Assembly: GCA_021399435.1 (NCBI GenBank)
Contig: JAJTUP010000205.1
Span: 1 to 16,919, forward strand
DNA: 16,919 nt
Direction of reading: 5' to 3'
From: Diaporthe sp. PMI_573
Taxonomy: Eukaryota > Ascomycota > Sordariomycetes > Diaporthales > Diaporthaceae
The position numbers were made by a program, and so were the translations under genes. Under the pieces are notes generated by a model. The model worked only from the letters and a program-made list of their open reading frames with translations. It did not search any database and was not told the DNA's origin. Shown piece after piece: positions 1 through 9,190 of the stretch (its first letter is position 1; each line of letters begins with the position of its first letter).

Positions 1-68
1 CGGTAGACCGCCAGTCTTGGGTATGTGTATATATGTATGTAGGGCGGAGCATGGGAATAAGCCTCCTA
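1..68 (-). repeat. Partial 3' LTR (U3 start) of the gypsy element, cut by window edge
   Basis: In sense this sequence directly follows the polypurine tract, where the 3' LTR must begin. It starts TAGGAGG, which fits a TG LTR terminus changed to TA by a G-to-A transition. Only 68 bp are inside the window, so the LTR length and target duplication cannot be judged. It contains a GCTCCGC motif that is also near the start of the 7839-8178 LTR, but the rest does not align. Confidence 0.5.
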
Positions 69-76
69 CCCCCCCC
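69..76 (-). other. Polypurine tract (plus-strand primer)
   Basis: Eight C on the plus strand (eight G in sense) lie between the end of the integrase-side sequence and the presumed LTR. This is the expected position and composition of the RNase H-resistant primer for second-strand synthesis in an LTR retrotransposon. Confidence 0.6.
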
Positions 77-480
77 TTAAGACAACGAAACAAAGACAAA
101 TATTAAAAAGAAGAGAAGCAAAGAAGTTATAAAATTAACTAATAATCTAATCGGCAAGAATCGCTTATCCCAATTCTTAGAATATCAATATACTAGTTAA
201 ATTAAAGTAGTCGGCGATATAGCTGTTAGGTTTAAAAACGTGTTATAATATCGGAATATTAAGACAAGGTTTCTAAATCTTTAGAGGAAGACATAGAAAT
301 AGGCTCTATTAACCGTAAAATATCTACAAATATTTATTAAGGCAAAATATCTAAAAAGTCCTAATACTAATTAGAATACTCTTTATCATTATCCTTAATT
401 TCTATATCTGCTATAGACAAGAATAAGTCTAGAAAAACATTATAGAGTCATATTTACTTAAGCTTATAGTCTATAATTTC
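77..480 (-). other. 3' tail of the gypsy pol frame and untranslated region
   Basis: The pol frame still looks peptide-like to about 300-430 (an acidic stretch rich in Asp, Glu and Lys), after which stops cluster and nothing recognisable remains up to the polypurine tract. The exact end of the polyprotein cannot be set because the original stop is hidden among RIP stops. Confidence 0.4.
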
Positions 481-1600
481 CATCTCTAGTAGATTTTCTG
501 CCCAAAGTAATGATACTTCTGGTTTCTAAATCTTATTATGCTTAACAAACTTTTTTAACCTTTAAGGTAAATAGATTCCACCAACTTCAGCTTTATCTAG
601 TATTTAAAGTTTGTATACATTATTCGGGGAAATAGAGTTAATAATATATAGACTAAACCAGCAGTATGTTAGTTTTCTAAATAAGGAGTAATCAGCTTTC
701 CTTTACTTGTTGATAATAAGAACAAGGTCTCTTTCCTTTAAAGGCATTGGTCTTAAAAACCTTTAGTAAGTATCTCTACTAGCAGCATGTTTTCTAAATT
801 TAGCCACAGACTGCCGTGCCTACTTTATGTCTTCTACTAAATTAAGCAGAGACTTAAGGCGGCAGTATAAAGCCTCTTGAGGCGATATATAAGGTTTCCA
901 TACTTGTACTTTCCAGGTCGAAATATCGGTCTCTATTGAGATAACGGGATTATACCTATAAAAGAAGTAGAATAGACTTTTTTTATGTAAACGCCGTAAC
1001 GACGTACGATTAGAGAAGAGGGCATATAGAAGAATATATTTCCATCTTTTTATACTGTCTTCTATTATCTTAGTTAACGCGGCAGCAAGTATAAAATATC
1101 TATATTTAATAATTCTGTTTACTTATAGGTTATATGCTAAGAGAAGGATTCTTTTAACTCTAATTAGTTAAAGGTATTGTGCAAACTCCTCTATATTCTC
1201 TCCACCTCTATCAATAACAGCTTTAAAAGATAGTCCCCATTTAAGCAGAATATACTAGATAAAAAACTTCTTTATATTCTTAGCGTTAGCAACTCTAAGA
1301 GGCATAGCTTCTACCCAGCCGGTAAGGTTATAGCAGGCTTCTGTTAACTTGTTGTAGCCTTAATTAGAAGGCAAATGTTAAATATTAATATAGATCTTTA
1401 TAAATGGCTGGTCAGGAATAGTTAGAATAATCCTGTCGTTATAGACTCTAATACTCCATCTTACACATTTTGAATATTCGGCAATAGCGTTCTTAACATT
1501 AGCATATATGCCCTTTTAGTAATATATAGCGCGGATTTAAAAATATATTGCATCTTGTCCTCAATGACCCAGAAGAATATATATATTTCTGATAATCCTT
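481..1600 (-). pseudogene. Ty3/gypsy integrase (DDE), inactivated
   Basis: Integrase inserts the cDNA into the host genome. In sense, the N-terminal part has an LGH-stop-GQDA motif near 1550-1575 (the zinc-binding HHCC domain start; the stop is a TGA from an Arg CGA) and a SKC motif near 1460. The catalytic core follows: IYINI at 1380-1395, GWVEAMPL at 1297-1320, AVIDRGGE around 1200-1220 and an IIK motif at 1105-1113. In the family these hold the DDE triad. Here the first Asp is Asn (1384-1386), the second Asp is kept (1210-1212) and the Glu is Lys (1105-1107). The tail (481-960) includes W-K-P, a KERDLV motif (721-738) and a LDKAEVGG motif (577-600), like the C-terminal domain of fungal gypsy integrases. 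Several TAA/TAG stops interrupt it. Confidence 0.85.
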
Positions 1601-1890
1601 AACTTTAGATTAAAATTGTCGACAACTTATCTTTACTTAAAACCTTTCTTAGGCAACCGCCAAAGGATTCTTTTATAAAGAACAAATTAGTAAGCCATCT
1701 TTCTAAAGGCTTGTACTTATAAAGATAAAAGTCCTTAAGGTGTCACACTATTTTAAAGGTATATTATAATGTTCTTAGACTATTTAGACCAAAAGCAAAC
1801 ATTGTCTAGTACGGGACTCTAATTAACTTTAACTAAAGCTATATATCTAAGAGCTATTTTGTACCAGTCTTTAATGTTTCCTTTAATTCG

Positions 1891-2340
1891 TCTATTGTTG
1901 TCATCAGATAGCCCTAAAGGCTTGCGAGATAATGTATCGGCTATTGTGTTTTCTGTCCCTTTTATATGTTAAATTATAAAGTCATAGATTCTAATAACCG
2001 CCAGCTATCTTGTTATAAGAACGCCGGGCATATTTGTGACAGTTTCCTTTAGCTGCCAGATAAAAACATTTAAATCTATCTCTAAGAAGAAATATATACT
2101 ATAAATGTAGAACTGTAAGCGTCTGATTATATAGAGAACTGCTCTGTATTTCCTTTTTATAGCATTATAGAGCTTTTCTGTACTTATCTAGGTTCTACTT
2201 TTGTACCTTATAGGATACTAAATACTCTCTTTCTCCTATATAAGACAAGCTCCCTATTTTTAAAGACTTGTGTTAACTATAAGGATAATGTTTCCTTAGC
2301 TGTAGTTAATATTAATTAGATATAGTTTGGTTGTAATAAT
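1891..2340 (-). pseudogene. Ty3/gypsy RNase H, inactivated
   Basis: RNase H removes the RNA template during reverse transcription. It directly follows the RT thumb/connection in the same frame. Visible motifs in sense: YLININ and IVNTSL (2263-2330), where the family has an Asp that is Asn here (2272-2274); STEKLYNA (2161-2184); IKRKYRAVLY (2131-2160), where the family Glu is Lys (2149-2151); and the end motif KGTENTIADTLSRK (1921-1962), whose Asp is intact. Trp positions expected in the GWGACL-type and GTW-type motifs read TAG. So two of the catalytic acids are lost and the frame is broken. Confidence 0.82.
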
Positions 2341-2559
2341 TGCTTTAAGTATATCTATGGCTTTCTGGCATTTTTTTAACTAGTAAAATAGTACTCCTTT
2401 CTTGAGAAGATTAAAGAGTGGTCTGGCGATAATTTTATAAAATAGCATCTACGCTTAGTAATAGTTAATAAGACTAACAAAGGAATAGACTTGAGAAATA
2501 TTCTTATAGCTCTCTTATTTTCTAATCTTAATGATCTTTTTATCTGCTGGCGCTCGGCC

Positions 2560-3120
2560 AAGAGTACTGTATGTATAGCCTACGATATCTATCTGGTATT
2601 TATACTACTCTAACTTCTAGACATTAATAGCCGCGCCAGTTAGTTTTGAATTATAGAGAATGTTGTTAAGATTCTTAATATATTCTGCTATATATCTTTT
2701 AATTCCAGGCAGATCAGAAATCTCTTTATTGTTGTAATCTATATCGGGGCCTCTAATAGCTATATTGTTTAGAAAAGGTCTACAGACCAAAGGAGTTAAG
2801 TTATACAATAACTAGACTATATATTATATAAACTAGGCTATAGAATTAGTGGCACCTATAGGTAGTCTATATTGTTGAAATAATCTAATTAGTATTATAA
2901 AAGTCGTTATGTTGCGGCTCTTTTTATTAAGTTTAACCTGATTATAACCCGAAAAGAAATCTAAGAGAGAAAGAATCTTATATATTGTAAATTCCTCTGT
3001 AAATTTGTCTGCAGCCAGAGGTATAAAAGCGTCTCTAATTGTAACCCTATTTCTTTTAGAGATGTTGTTAATTAGCCGGTACCCTAAGTCCTTTTTCTTA
3101 ACTAAGAACCAGCCATTTTA
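2560..3120 (-). pseudogene. Ty3/gypsy reverse transcriptase, inactivated
   Basis: Reverse transcriptase copies the element RNA into DNA. In sense: NGWFLVKKKDLGYRLI (3070-3117), the finger motif; VTIRDAFIPLA (3010-3045); LSLLDFFSGYN (2941-2973), holding the first catalytic Asp, intact; LPIGATNS near 2830-2865 (family LP-F/M-G-T/A motif); and CRPFLNNIAIRGP (2745-2785). The last is the YxDD box: both Asp are Asn (2764-2769, codons AAC AAT), so polymerase activity is abolished. The PF-L-x-x-I-A-x-x-GP context is typical of one group of fungal gypsy elements. A downstream thumb segment (2380-2560) reads ARPLFNLLKKG. All parts are in one frame, so no indel is needed. Confidence 0.88.
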
Positions 3121-3918
3121 GTATGCTGCGTGAGATTCTTTAATTATGCCGCTTGCCTCTCTTTTTCTTAGCATCTTAATAGCTGTTATTTTGAGGGCTC
3201 TAAGCAACTTGATTGTCTTTACTTAGTAGGCTTTATATAGTATAGTTTTAATTGTTTGAGGCAGAGCAATATCTATACTAATTTAAGATATGTGAGACTA
3301 GTCCTAGGCAAGAGCTTTTTCTCTGTTAAACAAGAGATAGGTAAATATATTTCTTTCTCTAGTTAAAAAGCTGTTATAGTTGTCCTTTATAATTTATTCC
3401 AAGCAATTAGAAGTAAGTCGAGATCTCCTCTTAATCTTAGAGAATTTTAGCCGTATCCAAGGGTTATATTTATACCTATGGTTCCAATCTATTACATCTT
3501 TGATACTTGCTTTATGGCTTAGCTTCTAGTTAACTGTTTCTTCTGGAACTAATCTGTCAGATAGGTAATTATCTACCAGATATATTTTAACTCCTACCTT
3601 CTTGTAGAGAGTTTTAATTATAAGTTAATAAGTACGCCCAACTGATTTAATAATACTGGCAGGCAATAGGATCAAGTTTACCTATTTACGAGTATAGGCC
3701 GTCTTTGCTTTTAGATATGACCTGTAGATATACTGAGAATTGGGCTTATCGATGCCTTTAAGTATGTACAGCTGGCGTACTTTGTGCTAAAGGTCTTTTG
3801 TAAAAGAAACTGACAACTTCTAAACATCTTTGTCCTAGAGGATGCCGAGAATTTTATCTTCTTTAATCTCACGAGGGGTTAAAGAAGGTTTAACTAAAGT
3901 ACCAATCTCTACCAGTTT
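3121..3918 (-). pseudogene. gypsy pol segment between protease and RT
   Basis: Same frame as the flanking protease and RT. It carries the start of the RT module: LPQTIKTI (3241-3264), LRALKITA (3181-3204) and KESHAAY (3121-3141) just before the WFLVKKK motif. Further upstream are a DRLVPE motif (3541-3558) and an HRYKYNPW motif (3457-3480). I do not recognise a separate domain in 3480-3918; it is probably protease C-terminus plus linker. Stops are TAA/TAG only. Confidence 0.6.
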
Positions 3919-4440
3919 CTAATTAGATCGCTCTAAATCTACCCAGATTGCCGACATCTTTAGAATATACCTTTCTGAGACTCTTGTACCGTTATTAGGT
4001 GCTACCTGAAAAGGCTTTTGGTTTCTTTGTCCCAGGCCATACTTTATTCGAGAATCTTCTAGAGTAATATATGTAAATAGGAAGCCTTTTGACTTTTTAA
4101 ATGTCAAATTAGTGTTAAGAAAGAATGGCATTCTAAGAAGAATGTAGTATGTGACATTATAGGTTACATTGTCGACAATAAAGAAAACTTGCTTTATCTG
4201 GTTAGGCGTAATGTAAATCTAGTCTTTGGTAACTCTAATTAAAGTTAACGCCTCTCTGTTATAGACCGTAAAAGTTATGTCCTTAAGGAATAAATAGGCA
4301 AGTTAGTTTTGGCTATAATAGCTTAACAGCAATAGATTTATTTCTGCCCCGGTATTAAGTAAAGCCGGTAAAGGTATATTTCGGTCGCTCTCTATACGTA
4401 TAGTAAGGAAAGCTAAACCGCAACATCTTTAGTTAATTAC
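3919..4440 (-). pseudogene. Ty3/gypsy aspartic protease, inactivated
   Basis: The retroviral-type aspartic protease cuts the Gag-Pol polyprotein. In sense the segment reads IPLPALLNTGAEINLL at 4330-4377, where the family signature is Asp-Thr-Gly. The catalytic Asp is Asn here (NTG at 4348-4356, GAT to AAT). About 70 residues on, MPFFLNTNLTF (4099-4131) corresponds to the substrate-flap/second conserved region. Downstream, 3919-4131 is open without stops. Two stops lie between (near 4295 and 4226). The enzyme would act as a dimer, and loss of its Asp removes all activity. Confidence 0.8.
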
Positions 4441-7110
4441 ATTTAATATCGATATAGCTATAGAGCTAATATAATATCTAATTATTATCGGGGTCAGTAT
4501 AATTTCCCCTAGTGGGTTATTTGTCAATATGCTGATAACCTTAATACTTGGGTACTAATTTTTTTGTCCCCTCATTTTATAAACAGGTTTGAAAGAAATA
4601 TATATAATGGTTCTTGCTCTATCTTGCAGTACTTATAGGCGTCTGATTAGAGCAATATTTGTTTCCCTAAGAGCTAGGAGATTAGAAGCATACATCTTAA
4701 TAGTCTCGCCAAGAATTGCTTATGCCGCTACTTCTTCCGGAGGTAAGGTTTCCACCAATTGTCTTTTTGGCTTACTACGGGTAGGTTTTTCTGTTTTGGT
4801 ACTAACTTCCCTAGATTCTATAGGTCTAGTAGCTGCTAGACTTTCTGAATTATCTGGTTTCTTTTAGCTTAGACCGCTTAGACTCGGCAAATTATTTTTA
4901 AAGTAAATATATATTTTAGGATAAGGGATATCTAATATGGCTTTATATATTGCCTTATCGCCCTAATCGGAAGTATCTTCTATTACTTGTTTCTTCTTTA
5001 CAGTATTAATAAAGGTTTGCAGGTCTTTTAAATAAATCTGCTCTTTATCTATAGTAATAGTATAGAGAGACGGGTTTAAGGTTATTGACATAGATCTAAT
5101 TGCTGGCGGTTTTCCGGGTAGATTAGGATTCTAGACTAGTTTGACCTCTCCTAAAGCCGGGTTACCTCTAAATAATGGGTTTACCTTAACGAGTTTTCGG
5201 TATTAAAGGATATATAGCAAGTTGGTTTTATCTTTCTATAATAAAAACTCTAGTCGGCCTCTGGTATATTTCTTAATCCTAACTCTTTTTTAATTATAAT
5301 AGAGTTAAATATTAACGGGGTCTAGAAATTCAAAATACCTATTTTAAGTATCTATAATAGTCCTGAGAATTATTAAAAAATCTTTATACTTTTCTGTATA
5401 GAAGAGCCTATTGGTAATAAGCTTGTTGATCTTGTTATACTTATAGGCCGTATAGTCTTCTGCGGTATAGCTATAGTATATACGCGGCGAACTATCCTTC
5501 TTAAGCTAAATAGTAGAAATACTATAAATATTGTTATTATTGTTACTTAAGGCTAGAAAATAGATTTCCTGGCCGCTAGGTCTCTAAACAGACCCTACTA
5601 CTCCTATTCCGGTTAGTCTTAGTTTAGTTTGTTGTCTATTATAGAAGGTTGCTTTAATATGGCGTCTAAGTTATTTGTTAATCTCCTTTTCCTCTTGTAT
5701 TCTTAGCTGCTTGATTTTTAAGCCGGCAAATTTATTTGTAAGATTGTCTATCCTCTATTTAAGAGAATCCCTTTAACTTTGATGCCGATTAAGCTAAACG
5801 ACAGATTCCGGATATATACCGGCGGTTTTCAAGTATCTCAGATCGTCACTCTGTTTCTTCTCCTTATACTGTCGATTCTGCTAATTCTACAAGTCTGTTT
5901 AGAAACAATTAGAGAGTTTTTTTACAGCAAGATATTAATTCTACTTAGAGTATTTCAATTCTTTATTTAAAATAAATAGAAGCCTGTCCTTAAATTCCGA
6001 CTATAGTAAGTCCTTGACCTTCTCTTTAGAGGCTAGTCCGGAAAGAAGCTACTTTTTGATTTAAGATAGAAGTATCTTATAGAAGGCCCTTTCTCCTTAA
6101 TTAGACATCTCTCTAGCTTTAATTAGTACTTAGTTATAGTTAGCAATCCTCTGTTTCTACTCCTTAAGATTGTCTAAAGGATTATGGCAGAAGATTGCCT
6201 TTATTACTAAACTTGAATCTATTTAAGAGAAAGTATTGCTGGTTTTAAAGTAGGCTAAGAGTTTTTAACTCTGTAAAGCCTAGGTATTTAGCCTAGTAGT
6301 AACCTTCTTAATTAAACAAACTAGATTAGAGCTAGTATAGTATTGTTTTAATAAGGAAAGGATCTGGTTAGTCGGATAAGAGAACTAATAAGAAATATTC
6401 TTTAAGGCGGATATCGACTTAACAATATTTATACTATTAAACCTTGGCACATTAAGGTTATACAATATAAGTGGCGCTATCTAGAATAGCATTATATTGC
6501 TATAAGAAAATGGACTAAATAGGTATTAGCCTATAGTATTATGCTTAGCTAAAAGGGGTTATTGTAATTAAGTAGGAAGGTCCTAAGTAGGAGGTAAAGA
6601 GGTTTTGCTAAAAGGTCTTTTGCCCTTAGGCTTAGGCTTCTTTTATAACCAGTTTCTTCTATAATCCTTTCTAGTCCTTTGGTAATTAGGCGGAATTAAT
6701 AAATTAGCAATTACTTGCTAATAGGTAGAGCTTGGAGTAAGTAAAGGCAGACATGGCGGGCTTAAGCCTTTAGATAATATAGTTGGAAAGCTTAGTGTTT
6801 TAGTAAGAGCAGCGTCTTTAGCAGGGCCAGCTACTATAGATATTCTAGTGCCAAATATAGTTAAAATAAAGTAATTAAAGCTGTAAGCTTATTGTTAATA
6901 GAGAGAATTAATGTTATCTAGAAAGATAAATATATTTTGTAGATTAGTTAGTATTTAGTATAATGATGATACTCTAAACTTTGTGCCTTTTTAAGGTGCT
7001 TTTTCCTCCTTTTTAGTATATATAGTCTCTTCTTAGGGTCTCTAATTAACTCTAATTAGAAGCTATAACACTTCGGCCTTACTTCTCTATACACTCTTCG
7101 GGCTTTATAC
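4441..7110 (-). pseudogene. gypsy Gag C-terminal part and Gag-Pol linker
   Basis: About 890 codons in the same frame as pol, broken by many TAA/TAG. Recognisable stretches in sense: KAREMSN-stop-GERAFY (6070-6120), a basic coiled-coil-like stretch (5640-5960), GQEIYFLALSNNNNN (5530-5575), TAEDYTAYKYNKINK (5416-5466), YLKDLQTFINTVKKKQ (4987-5034), a Lys/Pro-rich basic stretch (4750-4800) and PLGEI (4501-4515). The AEDYTAY to YLKDLQTF succession resembles a region that I recall from long fungal gypsy polyproteins, between capsid and protease. No CCHC zinc knuckle is visible. Stops fall mostly where Gln would fit. Function is presumably RNA binding and assembly, which is inference. Confidence 0.6.
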
Positions 7111-7619
7111 TTATGCCTATAGATGCTTTGCCGCAAACCTTGTTGTAATAGTTTAGGGGTAATTATCGTGATAACGCTACTTTCCTACCAGATTTTAGTT
7201 GCCAAAGTAACTATAGAATCAAATTAAGGGCCGCTCTCTCCTAATTTAAGCTTGTTAAACTCTGTAAAAGTCTAATCTCCTCTTAACTAAGTGTTTTATA
7301 AGCAAATATATCGCTCTGCCAGGGCTTTAACTATTGCCGTAAAATAGTTCCCGGCATACTGGCTGATTATTCCTTAGGCGCAAAGCTTAGTCAAGAGGGC
7401 ACCCTTTAAAATCTCGGCAAGAAAGCTGGTTTTAAAAGCAGGGTTCTTTCTATATGCTTTAGTTATACTTTCTTGTAATTAGTTTAGTTATATATCTTTC
7501 TTACCCGCAAGACATCTTCTTAGCGGTTCTAATTAGGTATAGGCGAAGCGATCTTATATATAATTATAGAGAATAGGCAAAGCTTAAACCAACTCATTGG
7601 TCTTAGGCTCTCTCCTCAT
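7030..7619 (-). pseudogene. gypsy Gag N-terminal (capsid-like) part in a second frame
   Basis: An ATG at 7617-7619 opens a minus-strand frame different from pol (triplets starting at 0 modulo 3). It reads as a hydrophilic, capsid-like protein: MRREPKTNELV, KAYRKNPAFKTSFLAEIL, FTAIVKALAERY, TEFNKLKLGESGP, TPKLLQQGLRQ. TAA/TAG interruptions fit former Gln. Around 7030-7190 coding character passes to the pol frame, where a Gln/Lys/Glu-rich peptide continues. Either a single-base indel or a natural gag-pol frameshift separates the two frames; I cannot choose from one copy. Product: probable Gag capsid, forming the virus-like particle. The start is chosen as the first ATG downstream of a leader and LTR. 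Confidence 0.55.
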
Positions 7620-7838
7620 TCTTTAAAGATCACAAAGTTAGCTCGTCCCGGGCCAGATTACTAGTAAAAACAGGGCACTAAGCCGAGCATAGGTGCGCGT
7701 TTTGCTGGCCCCTTGCAGCAAGTAAGAGAGAGGAAACTACTAGAGGGCACTAACGTAAAGGAAAAGAAGAGATAATGAAAAAGGGCTGGAAATAGTACAA
7801 AGGTGACGACTGTAGTAGAATTGGTTATAATCAAATAA
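7620..7838 (-). other. Leader between Gag start and LTR-like block
   Basis: About 220 bp of better preserved, less AT-rich sequence between the presumed 5' LTR and the Gag ATG. It contains two AGGGCACTAA copies (7673-7682 region and 7744-7753 region) and, on the sense strand, a pyrimidine-rich stretch typical of fungal leaders. The primer-binding site should lie next to 7838; I cannot identify the tRNA it would match. Confidence 0.4.
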
Positions 7839-8178
7839 TGTTATAAGTTATTAGAAAAATATAATAGAAGAATGAGTTGTTATTTTGCTTCTACCCTTAA
7901 AGAGGCGGAAGCTTGTCTGGTACTTATAGTATAGACAGCCAAGAAAAATTTATTATACTAACTATGTAAATACTATACCTCGAAACACTATATAAAAGCC
8001 CTAGCGAATAACCCTTAATAAATAGGCTTATAACCCTGATATTAGATAAGGGCTGGAAACCTTTATATTTAAATTTAAAGAGGGGTAAGAATTAATTCTT
8101 ACACTATACTTACCCCTAATAATAATATAGCTTTTCTCACTTTGTTAGATTATTGTACCTGGTGCGGAGCCTGTTACA
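7839..8178 (-). repeat. LTR-like block, 340 bp, candidate 5' LTR of the gypsy element
   Basis: On the plus strand it begins TGTTATAAG and ends CCTGTTACA, so it has TG...CA ends with an imperfect inverted TGTWA terminal repeat. Inside are a TATATAAAAG box (7990-7999), readable on plus and, more weakly, on minus, and a GGTGCGGAGCC motif near the right end. Its place, 220 bp upstream of the Gag ATG, suits a 5' LTR. Against this, the LTR fragment at 1-68 does not align beyond GCTCCGC, and the flanking pentamers (AATAA and AAAAG) are not a perfect duplication. It may instead be a solo LTR of another family inserted next to the gypsy element. Confidence 0.5.
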
Positions 8179-8256
8179 AAAAGTAAGTATATTAATATAT
8201 TAAACTCTAATTATAAATATAAGCTTTTTTAAAGACTTTTTAAATTTATATTTCTT

Positions 8257-8335
8257 TATTAATAATAAACTAATTAAATTAATTTATACCTAGGTATTTA
8301 AATTAATTTTTATTCTATTTTTATTATTAATAATA
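8257..8335. repeat. Large imperfect palindrome centred on ACCTAGGT
   Basis: The centre is at 8291/8292 in the perfect octamer ACCTAGGT. The left arm (from TTATTAATAATAAAC) and the right arm (to TTATTATTAATAATAG) are inverted copies, with a few indels, over about 35-40 bp each. This could be the core of a foldback element or a cruciform-forming AT palindrome. Confidence 0.55.
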
Positions 8336-8350
8336 GCTATTTAGCCTAAG

Positions 8351-8379
8351 ATTATAAAAGTGTCTTTTACTTTTATAAT
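8351..8379. repeat. Perfect 11-bp hairpin
   Basis: ATTATAAAAGT (8351-8361), loop GTCTTTT, ACTTTTATAAT (8369-8379). The arms are exact reverse complements. No downstream T-run or neighbouring gene gives it a terminator role. Confidence 0.6.
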
Positions 8380-8588
8380 TTCCTTTTTTAAGTATAGTTA
8401 TTTAGACTTTAATAGACTTTTAGAAGATTATAAGATTTAAGCTATTTTATTATAACCTTTATAGGATCTTTAATTTCTCTAATCTTTTTAGGATCTTATA
8501 AAGCCCTTTCTTTAAACTTAATTTATTTAACCCTTTATATTTATAGGGATTAAGTATTAAAGAGAATAGTAATAAATATTTTTATAAT

Positions 8589-8819
8589 TGTTGGTTGGGC
8601 TTTATTGTATATGATAGAAAGAAGTGTTAGCGAAGAGAAAAGGAGAGTGTAGACTGAATGGGTGTTCTATTAAGTCTAGATGGGGGTTTGGGTTGTTGTT
8701 TTAAAGGGTGTGGCGAAGCCACGCCTGTAGGGCGATAACTCTTTATAGTGTAGGCCCCGCGCTAGCCACGGGCCCTCCACTATTTACTTGCAGACCTATT
8801 TACTATAGACCTATCAACA
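8589..8819 (-). repeat. Probable solo LTR, 231 bp
   Basis: The block begins TGTTGGTTGGG and ends CCTATCAACA, giving perfect TGTTG...CAACA inverted ends typical of copia-type and many gypsy LTRs. On the minus strand it has an ACTATAAAGAG TATA-like box (about 8737-8747), followed by a GC-rich hairpin and a pyrimidine-rich stretch (TCTACACTCTCC, then CTTTTCTCTTCG), as expected for a U3-R-U5 order. No coding remnant of a matching element adjoins it. Flanking pentamers (ATAAT and CCTAT) do not match. I could not find a second copy in the window, so it is not shown to belong to the copia element on the right. Confidence 0.45.
8707..8725. repeat. GC-rich hairpin with GAA loop
   Basis: GGTGTGGC, GAA, GCCACGCC form an 8-bp stem with one G-T pair. 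It stands out in an AT-rich neighbourhood and lies inside the putative solo LTR. It may be an RNA structure in the LTR R/U5 region. Confidence 0.55.
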
Positions 8820-8905
8820 CCTATTTTATACTAATAGTCTTTTATTTATGTAGATGGTCGCTCTAAAAGTCTGGAAAAGAAAGAAAAATAAAAGAAACAA
8901 AATCT

Positions 8906-8988
8906 GCCCTTATAGTGAGTCGAACCCTTAGCTTCTTGGTTGCTAATTAATTGTTGCCTTAAAGTATTCTATTGTGCCATTGGCCCAA
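8906..8988 (-). pseudogene. tRNA-like relic or SINE head with Pol III A and B boxes
   Basis: On the minus strand TGGCACAATAG (8969-8979) fits an A box with RIP-type G-to-A changes, and GGTTCGACTC (8917-8926) fits a B box exactly. The distance from A-box start to B-box start is about 53 nt, compatible with a tRNA with a long variable arm or small intron, or with a tRNA-derived SINE. I cannot pair the acceptor ends or define an anticodon stem, and mutation by RIP cannot fully explain that. So this is either a heavily altered tRNA gene or a SINE-like Pol III promoter. No function is claimed. Confidence 0.35.
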
Positions 8989-9063
8989 AATAACTGTACT
9001 ATTTGTATTTATTCTCTGTCATCCTGGTCCCCTAGTCTATGTGTTCCTGGTGGCTGGTGTTTT

Positions 9064-9190
9064 GCTAGCGTTAGGGTAAATGTACTTAATTAGCTATATA
9101 ATTATCTTAATTTACTTAAGGTTGAAGTTTTTAAAAGTTGCTTCTACTTTATAAGTAAATTGTTTTTAATGTATTTCGTAGAGCGCTAGC
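9064..9190. repeat. Nested stem-loop bounded by GCTAGCG/CGCTAGC
   Basis: Outer 7-bp arms GCTAGCG (9064-9070) and CGCTAGC (9184-9190) enclose an inner imperfect hairpin: 9110-9127 (ATTTACTTAAGGTTGAAG) and 9141-9160 are near reverse complements around a 13-nt loop. It may be a small foldback element. No target duplication is visible. Confidence 0.4.

Larger units (their letters stand above)
1..8178 (-). mobile_element. RIP-inactivated Ty3/gypsy LTR retrotransposon
   Basis: Reading the minus strand gives, in order, Gag-like sequence, protease, reverse transcriptase, RNase H and integrase. This PR-RT-RH-IN order defines Ty3/gypsy (Metaviridae-type) elements. From about 7.1 kb down to 0.48 kb a single frame (plus-strand triplets starting at positions that are 1 modulo 3) carries every domain, interrupted by many TAA/TAG codons but no clear indel. 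A polypurine tract and partial LTR lie at the left edge. An LTR-like block lies at 7839-8178, but I could not match it to the left LTR, so the right boundary is uncertain. Substitutions are C-to-T and G-to-A in sense, as RIP produces. The element cannot encode active enzymes. Confidence 0.85.
8179..8588. other. Extremely AT-rich spacer, no gene
   Basis: About 410 bp of nearly pure A/T with repeated TTAATAATA, AGGATCTT and TTTATA motifs. I see no coding frame and no recognisable element. It includes the palindrome and the perfect hairpin listed separately. It is probably old repeat sequence saturated by RIP. Confidence 0.6.

Noticed and set aside
2376..2561. Open minus-strand frame of 61 codons overlapping the RT thumb
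   Set aside because: The conserved RT/connection motifs continue in the pol frame through stops; this frame has only weak, partial similarity by chance and is out of phase.
4589..4867. Plus-strand open frame of 92 codons
   Set aside because: Antisense to the Lys/Pro-rich Gag-Pol linker of the gypsy element; hydrophobic, no recognisable motif.
9071..9078. Telomere-like TTAGGG
   Set aside because: A single copy with no repeats; expected by chance.
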